A stretch of DNA of 46,863 nucleotides from an uncultured Pelagibacteraceae bacterium. Its GTDB lineage: Bacteria > Pseudomonadota > Alphaproteobacteria > Pelagibacterales > Pelagibacteraceae. Where the stretch lies: positions 1 to 46,863 of the forward strand of contig CACLYQ010000008.1 of NCBI GenBank assembly GCA_902611175.1. Reading direction: 5' to 3'. The number at the start of each line of letters is the position of its first letter. The first letter of the stretch is position 1. The notes under the pieces are model-generated. The model saw only the letters and a list, made by a program, of their open reading frames with translations, was not told where the DNA came from and did not search any database. The position numbers were made by a program, and so were the translations under genes. Positions 18,124-27,770 of this stretch are shown here, piece after piece.

Positions 18124-19991
18124 GCTATATGCTTAATAGACTTTCTTTTAACGTGAGACAACAAAATATATACTGCTGCTGGAGTAACTCCATCTATTCT
18201 GAGTGCTTGGCCCATAGTTTTTGGCTTTATCTCTTTAAATTTAGCTTTTACTTCATTAGATAATCCTGCAAGAACATCATAATTGATTTTATCTGGAATA
18301 ATCAAATTCTCATCTCTCTTAAACGCTAAAATGTCAGCTTTTTGTTTCTTTAAATATCCCCTGTAATGAGAATTAATTTCTACTTGTTCATCAACTTCCT
18401 TGCCAAAAAAAGGTATATCAGGCCATATCTCCCTAATTTTCTTCATATTTACTCCTTTTTGAGTTAATATTTCATTAGAAGTTCTTAATATTCCGTCCTT
18501 TGCTATTTTTATGGCAAATTTTTCAGCTTTAGATGGTGAAATCTTAGATTTGTTCATTTTAATATTAATTTGCTTAATTTGCTCAAATTTAATCAAATAT
18601 TTATCTTTTCTCTTTTCACCAATCAAACCTATATCAATTCCCTTAGCTGTTAATCTTTGATCAGCATTGTCAGCTCTCAGACTTAATCGATATTCAGCTC
18701 TTGATGTAAACATGCGGTATGGTTCGGCCACTCCTTTGGTTACTAGATCATCAATCATTACACCAATATAAGCATCTGATCTGTCAAGTATGAATGGTTC
18801 TAATTTTTTAATTGACAAAGCAGCATTGATTCCTGCAATAAGGCCCTGTGCAGCCGCTTCCTCATATCCTGTAGTTCCATTTATCTGACCCGCAAGATAA
18901 AGGTTATTTATCTTTTTAGTTTCAAGAGTTAAGAATAGCTCTCGAGGATCTATATAGTCATATTCTATAGCATATCCAGGCCTTAAAATTTTAACACTTT
19001 CTAAACCATTGATATTGTGACATATTTCTTCCTGTACCTCTGCGGGAAGTGATGTAGAGATACCATTTGGATAGATTGTATTGTCATTTAGCCCCTCTGG
19101 CTCTAAAAATATCTGGTGACGGACTTTATCAGAGAACTTTACTATTTTGTCCTCAATAGATGGACAATATCGAGGGCCCACTCCTTTTATACCACCTGAG
19201 TACATAGCACTTTTAGATAAATTTTTTTCTATAATTTTATGAACCTTTTCATTTGTATAAGTCATTCGGCATGACACCTGTTTGTTTAAATTTTTTTTTG
19301 TTAAAAAAGAAAAAAAATATGGATCATCATCTGCGAATTGTTCTTCTAAGTTTGAAAAATTTATTGTCCTGGAATCAAGTCTTGGAGGTGTTCCGGTCTT
19401 TAACCTTCCAATTTTAAAATCATATCTTGCCAATTGTTCACTTAAACCAGTTGAAGGTTTTTCATCATATCTTCCTGCAGGAGTCCTTTCATCACCAATA
19501 TGTATCAAGCCATTCAAAAAAGTACCAGTTGTAAGTATTAATTTGTTACATGAGACCTCCTTACCATCTTTAGTTTGAAAACCGCTTATAGTATTTTTAT
19601 TAAAAATAAACTCTATTACAGGGTCTGAAAAAATGCTTAAATTACAGTAGTTTATAAGTTTTTTTTGCATAAATTTTCTGTATAGTGAACGGTCTGATTG
19701 TGTTCTTGGCCCTCTAACTGCTGGGCCTCTGCTTCTATTTAATAATCTAAATTGTATACCTGATTTATCTGCGACTTCACCCATAACACCATCAAGGGCA
19801 TCTATTTCTCGAACCAAATGACCTTTACCTAAGCCACCTATTGCAGGGTTACAAGACATTTCACCTATGGTTTCAATTTTGTGAGTAAAAAGAGCAGTAC
19901 TTACTCCTAGGCGAGCTGAAGCTGCTGCAGCTTCACATCCAGCATGGCCACCGCCAATCACCACTACATCGAATGACAAATCTTTTTTCAT
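18120..19991 (-). CDS. mnmG: tRNA uridine-5-carboxymethylaminomethyl synthesis enzyme MnmG (GidA)
   Basis: FAD- and folate-dependent enzyme that with MnmE makes the cmnm5U34 modification in wobble uridines. The N-terminal FAD motif is [43 protein letters not shown] and [13 protein letters not shown] are family-defining, as is the C-terminal helical domain. Length is 623 residues. It is preceded by a 117-base gap and partners functionally with mnmE, which lies just upstream in the same direction. Confidence 0.98.
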   Translation of the reverse strand: MKKDLSFDVVVIGGGHAGCEAAAASARLGVSTALFTHKIETIGEMSCNPAIGGLGKGHLVREIDALDGVMGEVADKSGIQFRLLNRSRGPAVRGPRTQSDRSLYRKFMQKKLINYCNLSIFSDPVIEFIFNKNTISGFQTKDGKEVSCNKLILTTGTFLNGLIHIGDERTPAGRYDEKPSTGLSEQLARYDFKIGRLKTGTPPRLDSRTINFSNLEEQFADDDPYFFSFLTKKNLNKQVSCRMTYTNEKVHKIIEKNLSKSAMYSGGIKGVGPRYCPSIEDKIVKFSDKVRHQIFLEPEGLNDNTIYPNGISTSLPAEVQEEICHNINGLESVKILRPGYAIEYDYIDPRELFLTLETKKINNLYLAGQINGTTGYEEAAAQGLIAGINAALSIKKLEPFILDRSDAYIGVMIDDLVTKGVAEPYRMFTSRAEYRLSLRADNADQRLTAKGIDIGLIGEKRKDKYLIKFEQIKQINIKMNKSKISPSKAEKFAIKIAKDGILRTSNEILTQKGVNMKKIREIWPDIPFFGKEVDEQVEINSHYRGYLKKQKADILAFKRDENLIIPDKINYDVLAGLSNEVKAKFKEIKPKTMGQALRIDGVTPAAVYILLSHVKRKSIKHIA

Positions 19992-20009
19992 ATCGTAAAC
20001 TTATAGTTG

Positions 20010-20015
20010 ATTATA
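20010..20015 (-). promoter_or_regulatory. Candidate -10 box upstream of mnmG
   Basis: A perfect TATAAT on the minus strand, 18 bases ahead of the mnmG ATG, in the 117-base mnmE-mnmG gap. No good -35 is found at 17 bases. It could start a transcript for mnmG-rsmG-parA-parB. Confidence 0.33.
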
Positions 20016-20108
20016 TAATTTACAAGATCGGCATATTTTTTTGTAAATAAACCAATATTATCAGTGTTTTTAGGTTAAAATTATAAAAAAAACCAGCAAA
20101 ACTAAGTA

Positions 20109-21476
20109 TTATTTGCCGATACAAAAATCATTGAAAATACTACCTAATATTTCCTCTACATCGACTTTACCTACTATCATACCCAGGTGTCTAGTAGCTA
20201 ATCTCAAATCTTCCGCGGCTTTATCAAAATCCTCTATTTCTTTTTTTTTATTAAAGTTATTTAAATGATCCATGCACTGTTGCAAATGTTGCCTGTGCCT
20301 TTCTCTAGTAATTAAAATATCATCACTTGAAATAAATTTATTTTTTAATTTTTCTTTGATTGCGTTTATTAGATCAACTAAATTTTTTTCTTCTTTAATT
20401 GACGTATGAATAATAATTATATCATTAAGATTTTTTCCTAAATGATCAAACCTTAAATAATTTCCTATACCTTGAGGTTTGCCTAATTTGATATCTGATT
20501 TGTTCAATACCACTATTGTATTTTCAGAGTTAGAACCCACTAAAAATGGCTTAAAATCAAGGTTTTCTGGGTGTAAGACTACTATTTTCAGATCTGACTC
20601 CTCAGCTTTTTTAAGGGCTAATTTAATACCTTTTTTTTCGATCTCATCCTTGGAATTTCTTATTCCAGCCGTATCAGATATGATAACGGGATAACCATTA
20701 ATATTTAGATGGGTTTCAATTACATCTCTTGTAGTTCCGGCTATTTCAGAAACAATTGCAACATCTCTATTAGATAAATAGTTCATCAAGCTAGATTTTC
20801 CAGCATTAGTGGGACCAACTATAGCAATTTTAAAACCTTCTCTAATTCTTTCTCCAACTTTTTGATCGTTTAATATCTTTTCAATTTTATTTGTCACTTC
20901 ATCTGAACTTTTTTTTATTTCATCTAAAATATTATTAGGCAAATCTTCCTCTGGAAAATCAATTTTTGCCTCAACATGTGATAAAATTTTTAATAGCTTT
21001 TCTCTCAGAAGGTTAAATTGATCAGATGATTTTCCATTCATGATTTTGATTGCTTGTTGTCTTTGAATTTCTGTTTCTGAGGAAATTAAATCAGCAATGC
21101 TTTCGGCTTGAAGTAAATTTATTTTTCCATTTTGAAATGCTAGTTTTGTAAATTCACCTGGTTCAGCTAATCTACAATTATCTATATCTGAAAGAGAGGA
21201 GTTCAGGGTATCCACAACAGCTTTACTCCCGTGAACTTGGATCTCAGCCATATCTTCGCCCGTGTAACTCTCAGGACCAGGAAACCAAAGGATTAATCCC
21301 TCATCGATTAGCTCAGAAGTATTGATTTTATTGATTTTTCTTAATGTTGCCACTCTCGGCTTAGGAAGCTCCTTACCAGTTAAAAGTTTAATTACTTTAG
21401 AGGTTTCTGGTCCTGAGAGTCTTATAACTGCTACACCAGAGATACCTGGACCACTTGATAAAGCATAAATTGTCAT
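20109..21476 (-). CDS. mnmE: tRNA modification GTPase MnmE
   Basis: Dimeric GTPase partner of MnmG in U34 modification. The N-terminal folate-binding domain starts with IYALSSGPGISGVAVIRLSG. The G domain is inserted in a helical domain: G1 is IVGPTNAGKSSLMN, G2 is AGTTRDV, G3 is ISDTAGIR and G4 is NKSD. It ends in FCIGK, the C-terminal cysteine motif required for catalysis. Length is 455 residues. Confidence 0.98.
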   Translation of the reverse strand: MTIYALSSGPGISGVAVIRLSGPETSKVIKLLTGKELPKPRVATLRKINKINTSELIDEGLILWFPGPESYTGEDMAEIQVHGSKAVVDTLNSSLSDIDNCRLAEPGEFTKLAFQNGKINLLQAESIADLISSETEIQRQQAIKIMNGKSSDQFNLLREKLLKILSHVEAKIDFPEEDLPNNILDEIKKSSDEVTNKIEKILNDQKVGERIREGFKIAIVGPTNAGKSSLMNYLSNRDVAIVSEIAGTTRDVIETHLNINGYPVIISDTAGIRNSKDEIEKKGIKLALKKAEESDLKIVVLHPENLDFKPFLVGSNSENTIVVLNKSDIKLGKPQGIGNYLRFDHLGKNLNDIIIIHTSIKEEKNLVDLINAIKEKLKNKFISSDDILITRERHRQHLQQCMDHLNNFNKKKEIEDFDKAAEDLRLATRHLGMIVGKVDVEEILGSIFNDFCIGK

Positions 21477-21536
21477 TCAAAGATTATATCTTCAAATTTA
21501 TGTCACTGTAAAACTTAAAATTTTAACAAAAAGTTT

Positions 21537-22808
21537 TTAGGCTGGCTTGTTCATTGAGTTAAAAAACTCAGCGTTATTTTTTGTATCTTTTAACTTTGAA
21601 TTTATAAACTCTATAGCATCCATAGATCCCATAGGGGCTATTATTCTTCTTAGAACATTCATTTTTTGTAAGTCGTTCTTGTCAAAAAGTAGCTCCTCTC
21701 GTCTGGTTCCAGATTTCGTGATATCAATCGCAGGGAATATCCTTTTTTCAGAAATTTTTCTATCTAATATAGTCTCGCTATTTCCTGTTCCTTTAAATTC
21801 CTCAAAAATAACTTCATCCATTCTACTACCAGTATCAATTAAAGCAGTAGCAATAATTGTAAGCGATCCACCTTCTTCTATATTTCTTGCAGCTCCAAAA
21901 AATCTTTTAGGTCTTTGCAATGCGTTTGCATCCACACCGCCAGTTAATACTTTTCCTGAACTTGGAACAACTGCGTTATATGCTCTTCCTAATCTAGTGA
22001 TGGAGTCAAGTAAAATAACAACATCCTTCTTATGTTCAGTTAATCTCTTAGCTTTTTCAATGACCATCTCTGCGACTGCAACGTGTCTTTGTGCAGGTTC
22101 ATCAAAAGTTGAACTTATAACTTCGCCTTTAACAGTTCTTTGCATATCTGTTACTTCTTCGGGTCTCTCATCAATTAGCAATACCATTAGGTAACATTCA
22201 GGATGGTTTGCTGTTATTGAATTTGCAATACTTTGCAATATCATTGTCTTACCTGCTTTGGGTGGTGATATTATTAGTGATCTTTGTCCTTTTCCTATCG
22301 GGCTAACTAGATCTATAAGTCTTGGAGTAAGATCGGGTTTTTTTTCAATTTTATTTGTCTCTATTTCCATGACAAATTGTTTATTTGGATATAGGGGTGT
22401 TAAATTATCAAATGCAATTTTGTGTTTGAACTTGTCTGTTTCTTCAAAATTTATTTTACTTACTTGTACCAACGCAAAATATCTTTCACCGTCTTTTGGA
22501 GCACGTATTGGACCCTCAACAGTGTCTCCTGTCCTTAAACCAAATCTTCTTATTTGACTTGGGCTTACATAAATATCGTCTGCTCCAGGTAAATAATTTG
22601 ACTCCATTGCTCTTAAAAATCCAAATCCATCTTGTAAGCATTGAAGTACGCCACCTCCTGTTATTTCTTCACCCTTTTCTGCTAGTTTTTTTAATATTGC
22701 AAAATAGATTTCTTGTCTTCGTAATGTACTTGCGTTTTCAATTCCTAAATTTTCTGCTTCATTGATAAGTTTCTCGGAGCTTTTTTCTTTTAATTCTTGA
22801 ATGTTCAT
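21537..22808 (-). CDS. rho: Transcription termination factor Rho
   Basis: Hexameric RNA-dependent ATPase that ends transcription. The N-terminal cold-shock-like RNA-binding domain has [16 protein letters not shown]. The P-loop is [15 protein letters not shown], Walker B is [15 protein letters not shown], and the R-loop region [20 protein letters not shown] follows. The Q-loop area and C-terminus are intact. Length is 423 residues. Given how rarely intrinsic terminators appear in this window, Rho probably does much of the termination between the overlapping convergent genes. Confidence 0.98.
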   Translation of the reverse strand: MNIQELKEKSSEKLINEAENLGIENASTLRRQEIYFAILKKLAEKGEEITGGGVLQCLQDGFGFLRAMESNYLPGADDIYVSPSQIRRFGLRTGDTVEGPIRAPKDGERYFALVQVSKINFEETDKFKHKIAFDNLTPLYPNKQFVMEIETNKIEKKPDLTPRLIDLVSPIGKGQRSLIISPPKAGKTMILQSIANSITANHPECYLMVLLIDERPEEVTDMQRTVKGEVISSTFDEPAQRHVAVAEMVIEKAKRLTEHKKDVVILLDSITRLGRAYNAVVPSSGKVLTGGVDANALQRPKRFFGAARNIEEGGSLTIIATALIDTGSRMDEVIFEEFKGTGNSETILDRKISEKRIFPAIDITKSGTRREELLFDKNDLQKMNVLRRIIAPMGSMDAIEFINSKLKDTKNNAEFFNSMNKPA

Positions 22809-22868
22809 AATATGGGGAGTTTATGTTTGATATATATAATATAATAATCTGTTTAAAAGATTTCAAGC

Positions 22869-23303
22869 CTATAAAGGCTTAAATATTACAACAAAAACAA
22901 TCAAAATAAGCAATATTGTAGGAATTTCATTAATTAATCTGTAAAACTTATGAGAGTGAGTATTTTGATCAAATTTAAACTGATTTAATGTTTTCCCAAG
23001 GTAGAAATGATAAAAAGTAAGGAATATCACAAATATTATTTTTAATATCATCCACGTTTGACCTAATTGCTGAAATCCTATGCTGTAAATTAAAAACAAG
23101 CCAAATAACCATGAAAGAATCATGGCTGGTGTCATAATGTAAAAATATAATTTTTTTTCCATTATCTTAAATACATCTGAAGTTTTTTTATCATCACTAT
23201 TTTCAGCATGGTATACAAAAATTCTTGGTAGATATAATAGACCAGCCATCCATGAGATAACTGAAATTAAATGCAAAGATTTAAAAAGAAGATAATAATT
23301 CAT
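22869..23303 (-). CDS. hemJ: Protoporphyrinogen oxidase HemJ
   Basis: Integral membrane enzyme that oxidises protoporphyrinogen IX in heme synthesis. The N-terminal YLLFKSLHLISVISWMAGLL and YLPRIFVYH carry the conserved histidine and arginine. Four hydrophobic helices follow, with WMILKIIFVIFLTFYHFY and a late NEIPTILLI segment. The frame opens with TTG then ATG; I chose the ATG at 23303. Genes hemJ-hemH-hemE are contiguous. Confidence 0.92.
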   Translation of the reverse strand: MNYYLLFKSLHLISVISWMAGLLYLPRIFVYHAENSDDKKTSDVFKIMEKKLYFYIMTPAMILSWLFGLFLIYSIGFQQLGQTWMILKIIFVIFLTFYHFYLGKTLNQFKFDQNTHSHKFYRLINEIPTILLILIVFVVIFKPL

Positions 23304-23306
23304 CAA

Positions 23307-24299
23307 TCAGATATTTCTTTTAATCAAAGTATTAATTAATTTTATATGATCATCATTATCATTAAGACACGAAATCATATCAAAATTTTCTCCACCAGCT
23401 TCCATAAAGCTTTCTTTTCCTTGAATTAATATTTCTTCTAATGTTTCAACACAATCTGAAGAGAATCCTGGACAAATTGCTAGAACGTTTTTTACTCCTT
23501 CTTTTGGTAAACTTTCTAAAGTTTTATCAGTGTAAGGTTGTAACCATTCTTCGGGTCCAAATCTTGATTGAAAGGTAGTTTTAATTTCAATTTCTTTAAA
23601 CTTTTCTGAAATAAGTCTCGTCGTTTTGTGACAGTAACAATGGTATGGGTCTCCTTTATCAAAATATTTTTTTGGTATTCCATGGTAAGAAGCCAATATT
23701 AAATCAGGTTTCCAGTTAATTTTCTTTATTTTATTATTAATAGATTTAACTAAAGCATCAATATACAAAGGCTCCGACTCATAATGAGGTATAATTTTTA
23801 AAGATGGTTGCCATCTCATTTTCATCAAAGTTCTATAAACTTCGTCACAAACTGTTGCAGTAGTCGCTGCCGCATATTGTGGATATAAAGGTAGAATTAT
23901 GAGATTTTCACAACCATCATCATGCAACTTTTTGATTTTACTTTTTATGCTTGGGTTTCCATATCTCATTGCAAAATCTATAATTAAATTTTCGTTTGAT
24001 ATTAGATTCCTTACCTTCTCTGCTTGTTTCTGAGTATAATATAAAAGAGGCGACATATTTTCTTCTTTCATCCAAATTTCTTTATAAGCCTTTGCGGTTT
24101 TAGATGGTCTTAGATTAAGTATAAAAACATTTAAAATTACTTGCCATAAAATTGGGTTTACCTCTATAACTCTTCTGTCTGATAGAAATTCTTTTAAATA
24201 TTTTCTAATATCAAGCCAACTAGTTGAGTCTGGTGTACCAAGGTTAATGATTAAAGCACCAGTTTTTCCAAATTTAACTTCGGGATGATCTGTGTTCAT
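23307..24299 (-). CDS. hemH: Ferrochelatase
   Basis: Inserts Fe2+ into protoporphyrin IX, the last step of heme synthesis. The N-terminus has GALIINLGTPDS. The active-site histidine is in LILASYHGIPKKYFDKGDPY, and the porphyrin-binding acidic face is in VLAICPGFSSDCVETLEEI. Length is 330 residues. Its start overlaps the stop of hemE by ATGA (24296-24299). Confidence 0.97.
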   Translation of the reverse strand: MNTDHPEVKFGKTGALIINLGTPDSTSWLDIRKYLKEFLSDRRVIEVNPILWQVILNVFILNLRPSKTAKAYKEIWMKEENMSPLLYYTQKQAEKVRNLISNENLIIDFAMRYGNPSIKSKIKKLHDDGCENLIILPLYPQYAAATTATVCDEVYRTLMKMRWQPSLKIIPHYESEPLYIDALVKSINNKIKKINWKPDLILASYHGIPKKYFDKGDPYHCYCHKTTRLISEKFKEIEIKTTFQSRFGPEEWLQPYTDKTLESLPKEGVKNVLAICPGFSSDCVETLEEILIQGKESFMEAGGENFDMISCLNDNDDHIKLINTLIKRNI

Positions 24300-25297
24300 T
24301 TATAATTCCTAACAATTTTTACTAATTCTTCTACCATCTCAATTTTTGTCTCCGGAAGAATACCATGTCCAAGGTTAAATACATAAGGGTGATCTTTGAA
24401 AATCTCTAAATATTTATTTACTTCTTTTTTTAAGTGGTCTTTATTTGTTAATAGTATCTCAGGATGCAATCCACCTTGTACTGGTATATCCATATTTTTA
24501 AGCAAACTTTTTGGATCGACGTCATAATCTATATTAATCATGCTTGGCTTCACGATTTTACAAAATTGATTGTAATCAGTTATACCTCTTGGAAAACAAA
24601 TAACTGGTACCCCTAAACTCTTAGTATAATTAACTAGAGATAAAGTTGGATCATATAGATATTTATCAAAATCAGATTTGATTAAACCAGACCAGCTATC
24701 AAATATTTGAATTATAGTGGCTCCAGCATTTACTTGGTTTTTAATATGGGTCTTAATAAATTTATCTAGAATCTCTAGCAATTTATTAATTAAACCAATG
24801 TCTGAAAAAAAATTACTTACTAAACCATTTTTTGGGGAAACTTTATTTATCATATATACAAGTAAAGTCCAAGGAGCTCCTACAAAACCAATTGTGTCTT
24901 TTTTTTTTAAATCTTCACTTTTTTTTAAGTCGACTAGGAGCTCATATATTGGAGACAAATTCTTTGTAAATTCTTCTTCCCCAATTTCTAGTAATTTATC
25001 TATCTCTAATTCACCAAGATTAGGTCCAAAGTTTTTCTTAAACTCAACTTTCTGACCAAGTCCATATGGTATCATTAGAATATCAGAAAAGATTATTGCT
25101 GCATCAAAGTTAAACCTTTTTATTGGTTGAAGAGTTATCTCTTTTGATAATTTTGAATTTAAACAAAGATTTATAAAATTTGGGTTATTTTTTCTTATTT
25201 CTCTAAATTCAGGTAAATATCTACCTGCTTGTCTCATTAACCAAATAGGAATGAGCCCTGTTTTATTATTTATTAAACATTCTTTTATTGGTGTCAT
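24296..25297 (-). CDS. hemE: Uroporphyrinogen decarboxylase
   Basis: Decarboxylates uroporphyrinogen III to coproporphyrinogen III in heme synthesis. The signature PIWLMRQAGRYLPEFRE holds the two conserved arginines, followed by AAIIFSDILMIPYGLG with the catalytic aspartate. GATIIQIFDSWSG and VQGGLHPEILL, NLGHGILPET are also conserved. Length is 333 residues. It is the first gene to the left of the probable origin and is read away from it. Confidence 0.98.
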   Translation of the reverse strand: MTPIKECLINNKTGLIPIWLMRQAGRYLPEFREIRKNNPNFINLCLNSKLSKEITLQPIKRFNFDAAIIFSDILMIPYGLGQKVEFKKNFGPNLGELEIDKLLEIGEEEFTKNLSPIYELLVDLKKSEDLKKKDTIGFVGAPWTLLVYMINKVSPKNGLVSNFFSDIGLINKLLEILDKFIKTHIKNQVNAGATIIQIFDSWSGLIKSDFDKYLYDPTLSLVNYTKSLGVPVICFPRGITDYNQFCKIVKPSMINIDYDVDPKSLLKNMDIPVQGGLHPEILLTNKDHLKKEVNKYLEIFKDHPYVFNLGHGILPETKIEMVEELVKIVRNYK

Positions 25298-25340
25298 CTA
25301 TAATAAGATAATTATATTTAGATTTATTATTAGTATGATT

Positions 25341-25349
25341 TGTTGATAA
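25341..25349 (-). promoter_or_regulatory. DnaA box-like site (one mismatch)
   Basis: TGTTGATAA on the plus strand, that is TTATCAACA on the minus strand, one change from TTATCCACA. It lies on the hemE side of the probable origin. Confidence 0.5.
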
Positions 25350-25373
25350 CGTAAATTACTCAATTTCAACACT

Positions 25374-25382
25374 TTATTCACT
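25374..25382 (+). promoter_or_regulatory. DnaA box-like site (one mismatch)
   Basis: TTATTCACT, one base from TTATTCACA. A weaker copy (TTATTCATT) follows at 25385-25393. The pair lies just before the poly-A tract of the probable origin. Confidence 0.5.
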
Positions 25383-25463
25383 TTTTATTCATTATAAAAA
25401 AAAAAAATCCTTTAAAACAGTGATTATTTGATGAGTTTTTTATATTTGAAAATTGTTAATAAC

Positions 25464-25472
25464 TTATTCACA
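25464..25472 (+). promoter_or_regulatory. DnaA box (perfect)
   Basis: TTATTCACA, a full match to the DnaA consensus TTATNCACA, inside the probable origin. It is the strongest box in the region. Confidence 0.75.
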
Positions 25473-25577
25473 TTTATAAAAATGTTAATTATTAAATAAG
25501 AAGTGGCTTAAAATTAGATGTAGTTGCTAAATCAAAAGTTTTTCTTATTCTATAATTAATCTATAAACAGTTTATAC

Positions 25578-26399
25578 ATGAAAAATACACACCAAGTTTA
25601 TTTGATATCTGACTCGACAGGAGAAACACTTGATAGAATATTCATGGCTCTTAAAGCACAATTTAATAACTTTAATTATGATTTAAACCAATTTTCGTTT
25701 ACAAGGACAAAAAACCAAATCTCCACAATATTGAATGATGCCAAAAAAAAAGAGAGCCCAATAATTTTATATACTGTTGTTAATAGTAAATTAGCCAAGT
25801 TTCTTGCTGAGGAAGCTAATGAAAAGAACATTCCGTGTTTTGGTGTTCTAGGTGATTTAATACTTAACTTCTCAAAAATTTTAAATGAAAAAGCAACACA
25901 TCAACCTAGCGCTCAACATGTTTTAGACGAGGATTATTATAAAAGGATTGAAGCAATACAATTTACTATGAATCATGACGATGGAAACAATACAGAAAAT
26001 ATTTTAGAGTCAGATATTATTTTGGTTGGTGTTAGCAGAACAAGCAAAACACCAACCTCTATATATCTTGCAAATAAAGGATTGAAAACTTCAAATATTC
26101 CACTTGTGAATGATATGAGTATCCCAAATGATATTTTGAAATCAAAAACTTTATGTGTTATTGGCTTAACCACCGAAGCTGAAAGGCTTTATGACATAAG
26201 AAGAAATAGATTAAATTCGCTGAGAGAAAACGAAATATCAGATTACACAAATTTAGAAAAAATTCGACTTGAAGTAGAACAATCTAAAAAAATATTTAAA
26301 ATAAACAAATGGCCGATAATAGATGTGACTAGAAAATCTGTTGAGGAAACTGCAGCATCAATAATTAAAATATTCGAAATACAAAATAAAAATGGTTGA
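25578..26399 (+). CDS. ppsR: Pyruvate,phosphate dikinase regulatory protein (DUF299)
   Basis: Bifunctional ADP-dependent kinase and phosphate-dependent phosphorylase that switches PPDK or PEP synthase on and off. The N-terminus VYLISDSTGETLDRI and the middle DDGNNTENILESDIILVGVSRTSKTPTSIYLA are characteristic; the latter holds the P-loop-like GVSRTSKT. ATKSVEETA-like residues (TRKSVEETAASII) close the domain. Length is 273 residues. It is the first gene to the right of oriC. The target gene is not in this window, so whether it acts on PPDK or PEP synthase is unknown. Confidence 0.95.
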   Translation: MKNTHQVYLISDSTGETLDRIFMALKAQFNNFNYDLNQFSFTRTKNQISTILNDAKKKESPIILYTVVNSKLAKFLAEEANEKNIPCFGVLGDLILNFSKILNEKATHQPSAQHVLDEDYYKRIEAIQFTMNHDDGNNTENILESDIILVGVSRTSKTPTSIYLANKGLKTSNIPLVNDMSIPNDILKSKTLCVIGLTTEAERLYDIRRNRLNSLRENEISDYTNLEKIRLEVEQSKKIFKINKWPIIDVTRKSVEETAASIIKIFEIQNKNG

Positions 26400-26976
26400 A
26401 ATTATTTTAGCTTCTAAAAGCAAAGTTAGAGAGGAAATTTTAAAAAAAAATGGGATTCAATGTGTAGTGTCTCCTTCAAATGTTGATGAAGACCCTGTAA
26501 AAGAAAGTTTATTAAATGAAGGTGCATCCCCAGAAATAATTTCAAAAAATTTGGCCGAACTAAAAGCAAACAAGGTGAGCCAAAAAAATTATGATGTTCT
26601 AGTTCTTGGCGCAGATAGCGTAATAGATTTAAATGGAGAATTAATTTCAAAACCCGAAAATAGAATAGACGCCTTTAAAATTTTAAAAAAATTAAATGGA
26701 AAGAAACATTCGTTGATAAGTTCAGTTTGTATATCTAAAAATGGATCAATGACTTGGAATTATACAGATAAAGCTTATCTTACTATGAAAAATTTTTCAG
26801 ATAGACAGCTAAAAGAATATTTAGAAAAAATAACAGATGAAGCATTGTATGCATATAATGTTTATCAAATTGAAGGAGAGGGTAGAAATTTATTTAAATC
26901 AATTGATGGAGATGAAAATACTATTATGGGATTACCTATAATTAATATTAAAAAGCATCTAGGTAATTATAAATGA
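26392..26976 (+). CDS. maf: Maf-family nucleoside triphosphate pyrophosphatase
   Basis: Hydrolyses modified or non-canonical NTPs to monophosphates. The N-terminal motif IILASKSKVREEIL is the Maf substrate loop, and VLGADSVIDLNGELISKP holds the metal-binding acid. YNVYQIEGEGRNLFKSIDGDENTIMGLPI is the C-terminal signature. Length is 194 residues. It overlaps ppsR by eight bases and aroE by four. Confidence 0.93.
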   Translation: MVEIILASKSKVREEILKKNGIQCVVSPSNVDEDPVKESLLNEGASPEIISKNLAELKANKVSQKNYDVLVLGADSVIDLNGELISKPENRIDAFKILKKLNGKKHSLISSVCISKNGSMTWNYTDKAYLTMKNFSDRQLKEYLEKITDEALYAYNVYQIEGEGRNLFKSIDGDENTIMGLPIINIKKHLGNYK

Positions 26977-27767
26977 AAAAATTCTTAGTTATTGGAAATC
27001 CAATAAATCACTCGCTATCTCCAAAATTGCATAATTTCTGGATAAAAAAATACAATTTAGATGCAATTTATGGAAAATTGGAAACACACAAAAGTGATCT
27101 AGAGGAATTATGTAAAAACTTAAAACAAGGTCAGTTGAATGGTCTTAATGTAACTGTACCCTTTAAAAAGGAAATAATTCCTTACATCAATGTCTTAAGT
27201 GGTCATGCTTTGAGAACAAAATCCGTAAATACCATTTCTGTTGAAAATGGAAATTTAATAGGTCACAACACTGATATTGATGGTTTTGAACTTAGCATAA
27301 AGAAATTAAATTACGATGTAACCAACAAGACTATAATTATTCTAGGTGCTGGTGGAGTAGTTCCATCAATAATATATGCGTTAAAAAGGATGAACGCTTC
27401 AAAAATATTTGTGAGCAACAGAACGAAAAGCAAGGCTGATGAGTTAAAAGATTTATTTAATGGCTTAATGATATTGGATTGGGGCGATTTAGTAGATTTT
27501 GATATGATAATTAATGCAACCAGTATAGGCCTAAAAAAAGAAGATGATTTTGAGCATGATTTTAGTCAATTCGGAAAAAACAAATTTTTTTACGATGTAA
27601 TTTATGATCCACATGAGACGAAATTTTTTAATATAGGAAATAAAAAGGGTAATAATTTTGAAAATGGATTAAATATGTTCCTTTATCAGGCTCAAAAAGC
27701 TTTTTATATTTGGCAAAATATTGAGCCAGATATTGATGAAGAAACTATAAATTTATTAAAAAATTGA
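26973..27767 (+). CDS. aroE: Shikimate dehydrogenase
   Basis: NADPH-dependent reduction of 3-dehydroshikimate in the aromatic amino acid pathway. Substrate motifs are GNPINHSLSPKLHN, NVTVPFKK (catalytic lysine) and HNTDIDGF (catalytic aspartate). The Rossmann dinucleotide motif is ILGAGGVVPSIIYAL and NATSIGL follows. Length is 264 residues. It is part of the conserved ppsR-maf-aroE-coaE-dnaQ run, here interrupted after aroE by an SDR gene. Confidence 0.97.
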   Translation: MKKFLVIGNPINHSLSPKLHNFWIKKYNLDAIYGKLETHKSDLEELCKNLKQGQLNGLNVTVPFKKEIIPYINVLSGHALRTKSVNTISVENGNLIGHNTDIDGFELSIKKLNYDVTNKTIIILGAGGVVPSIIYALKRMNASKIFVSNRTKSKADELKDLFNGLMILDWGDLVDFDMIINATSIGLKKEDDFEHDFSQFGKNKFFYDVIYDPHETKFFNIGNKKGNNFENGLNMFLYQAQKAFYIWQNIEPDIDEETINLLKN

Positions 27768-27770
27768 AAT

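Larger units (their letters stand above)
25298..25577. other. oriC: Probable chromosomal replication origin (oriC)
   Basis: A 280-base AT-rich intergenic region between divergent hemE and ppsR. This is the classic alphaproteobacterial origin position, as in Caulobacter and Rickettsia. It holds one perfect DnaA box (25464-25472) and two one-mismatch boxes (25341-25349 minus, 25374-25382 plus), plus poly-A runs around 25396-25408 that may melt easily. A near-IHF sequence (one mismatch) is at 25530-25542. Genes on both sides are read away from it, and parABS lies nearby. The region also has to carry the promoters of hemE and ppsR. Confidence 0.82.

Noticed and set aside
21547..22194. 215-codon frame antisense to rho
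   Set aside because: Shadow of rho; a serine-rich composition caused by the reverse strand of conserved codons.
25385..25393. TTATTCATT as an additional DnaA box
   Set aside because: Two mismatches to the consensus in very AT-rich sequence; not counted.
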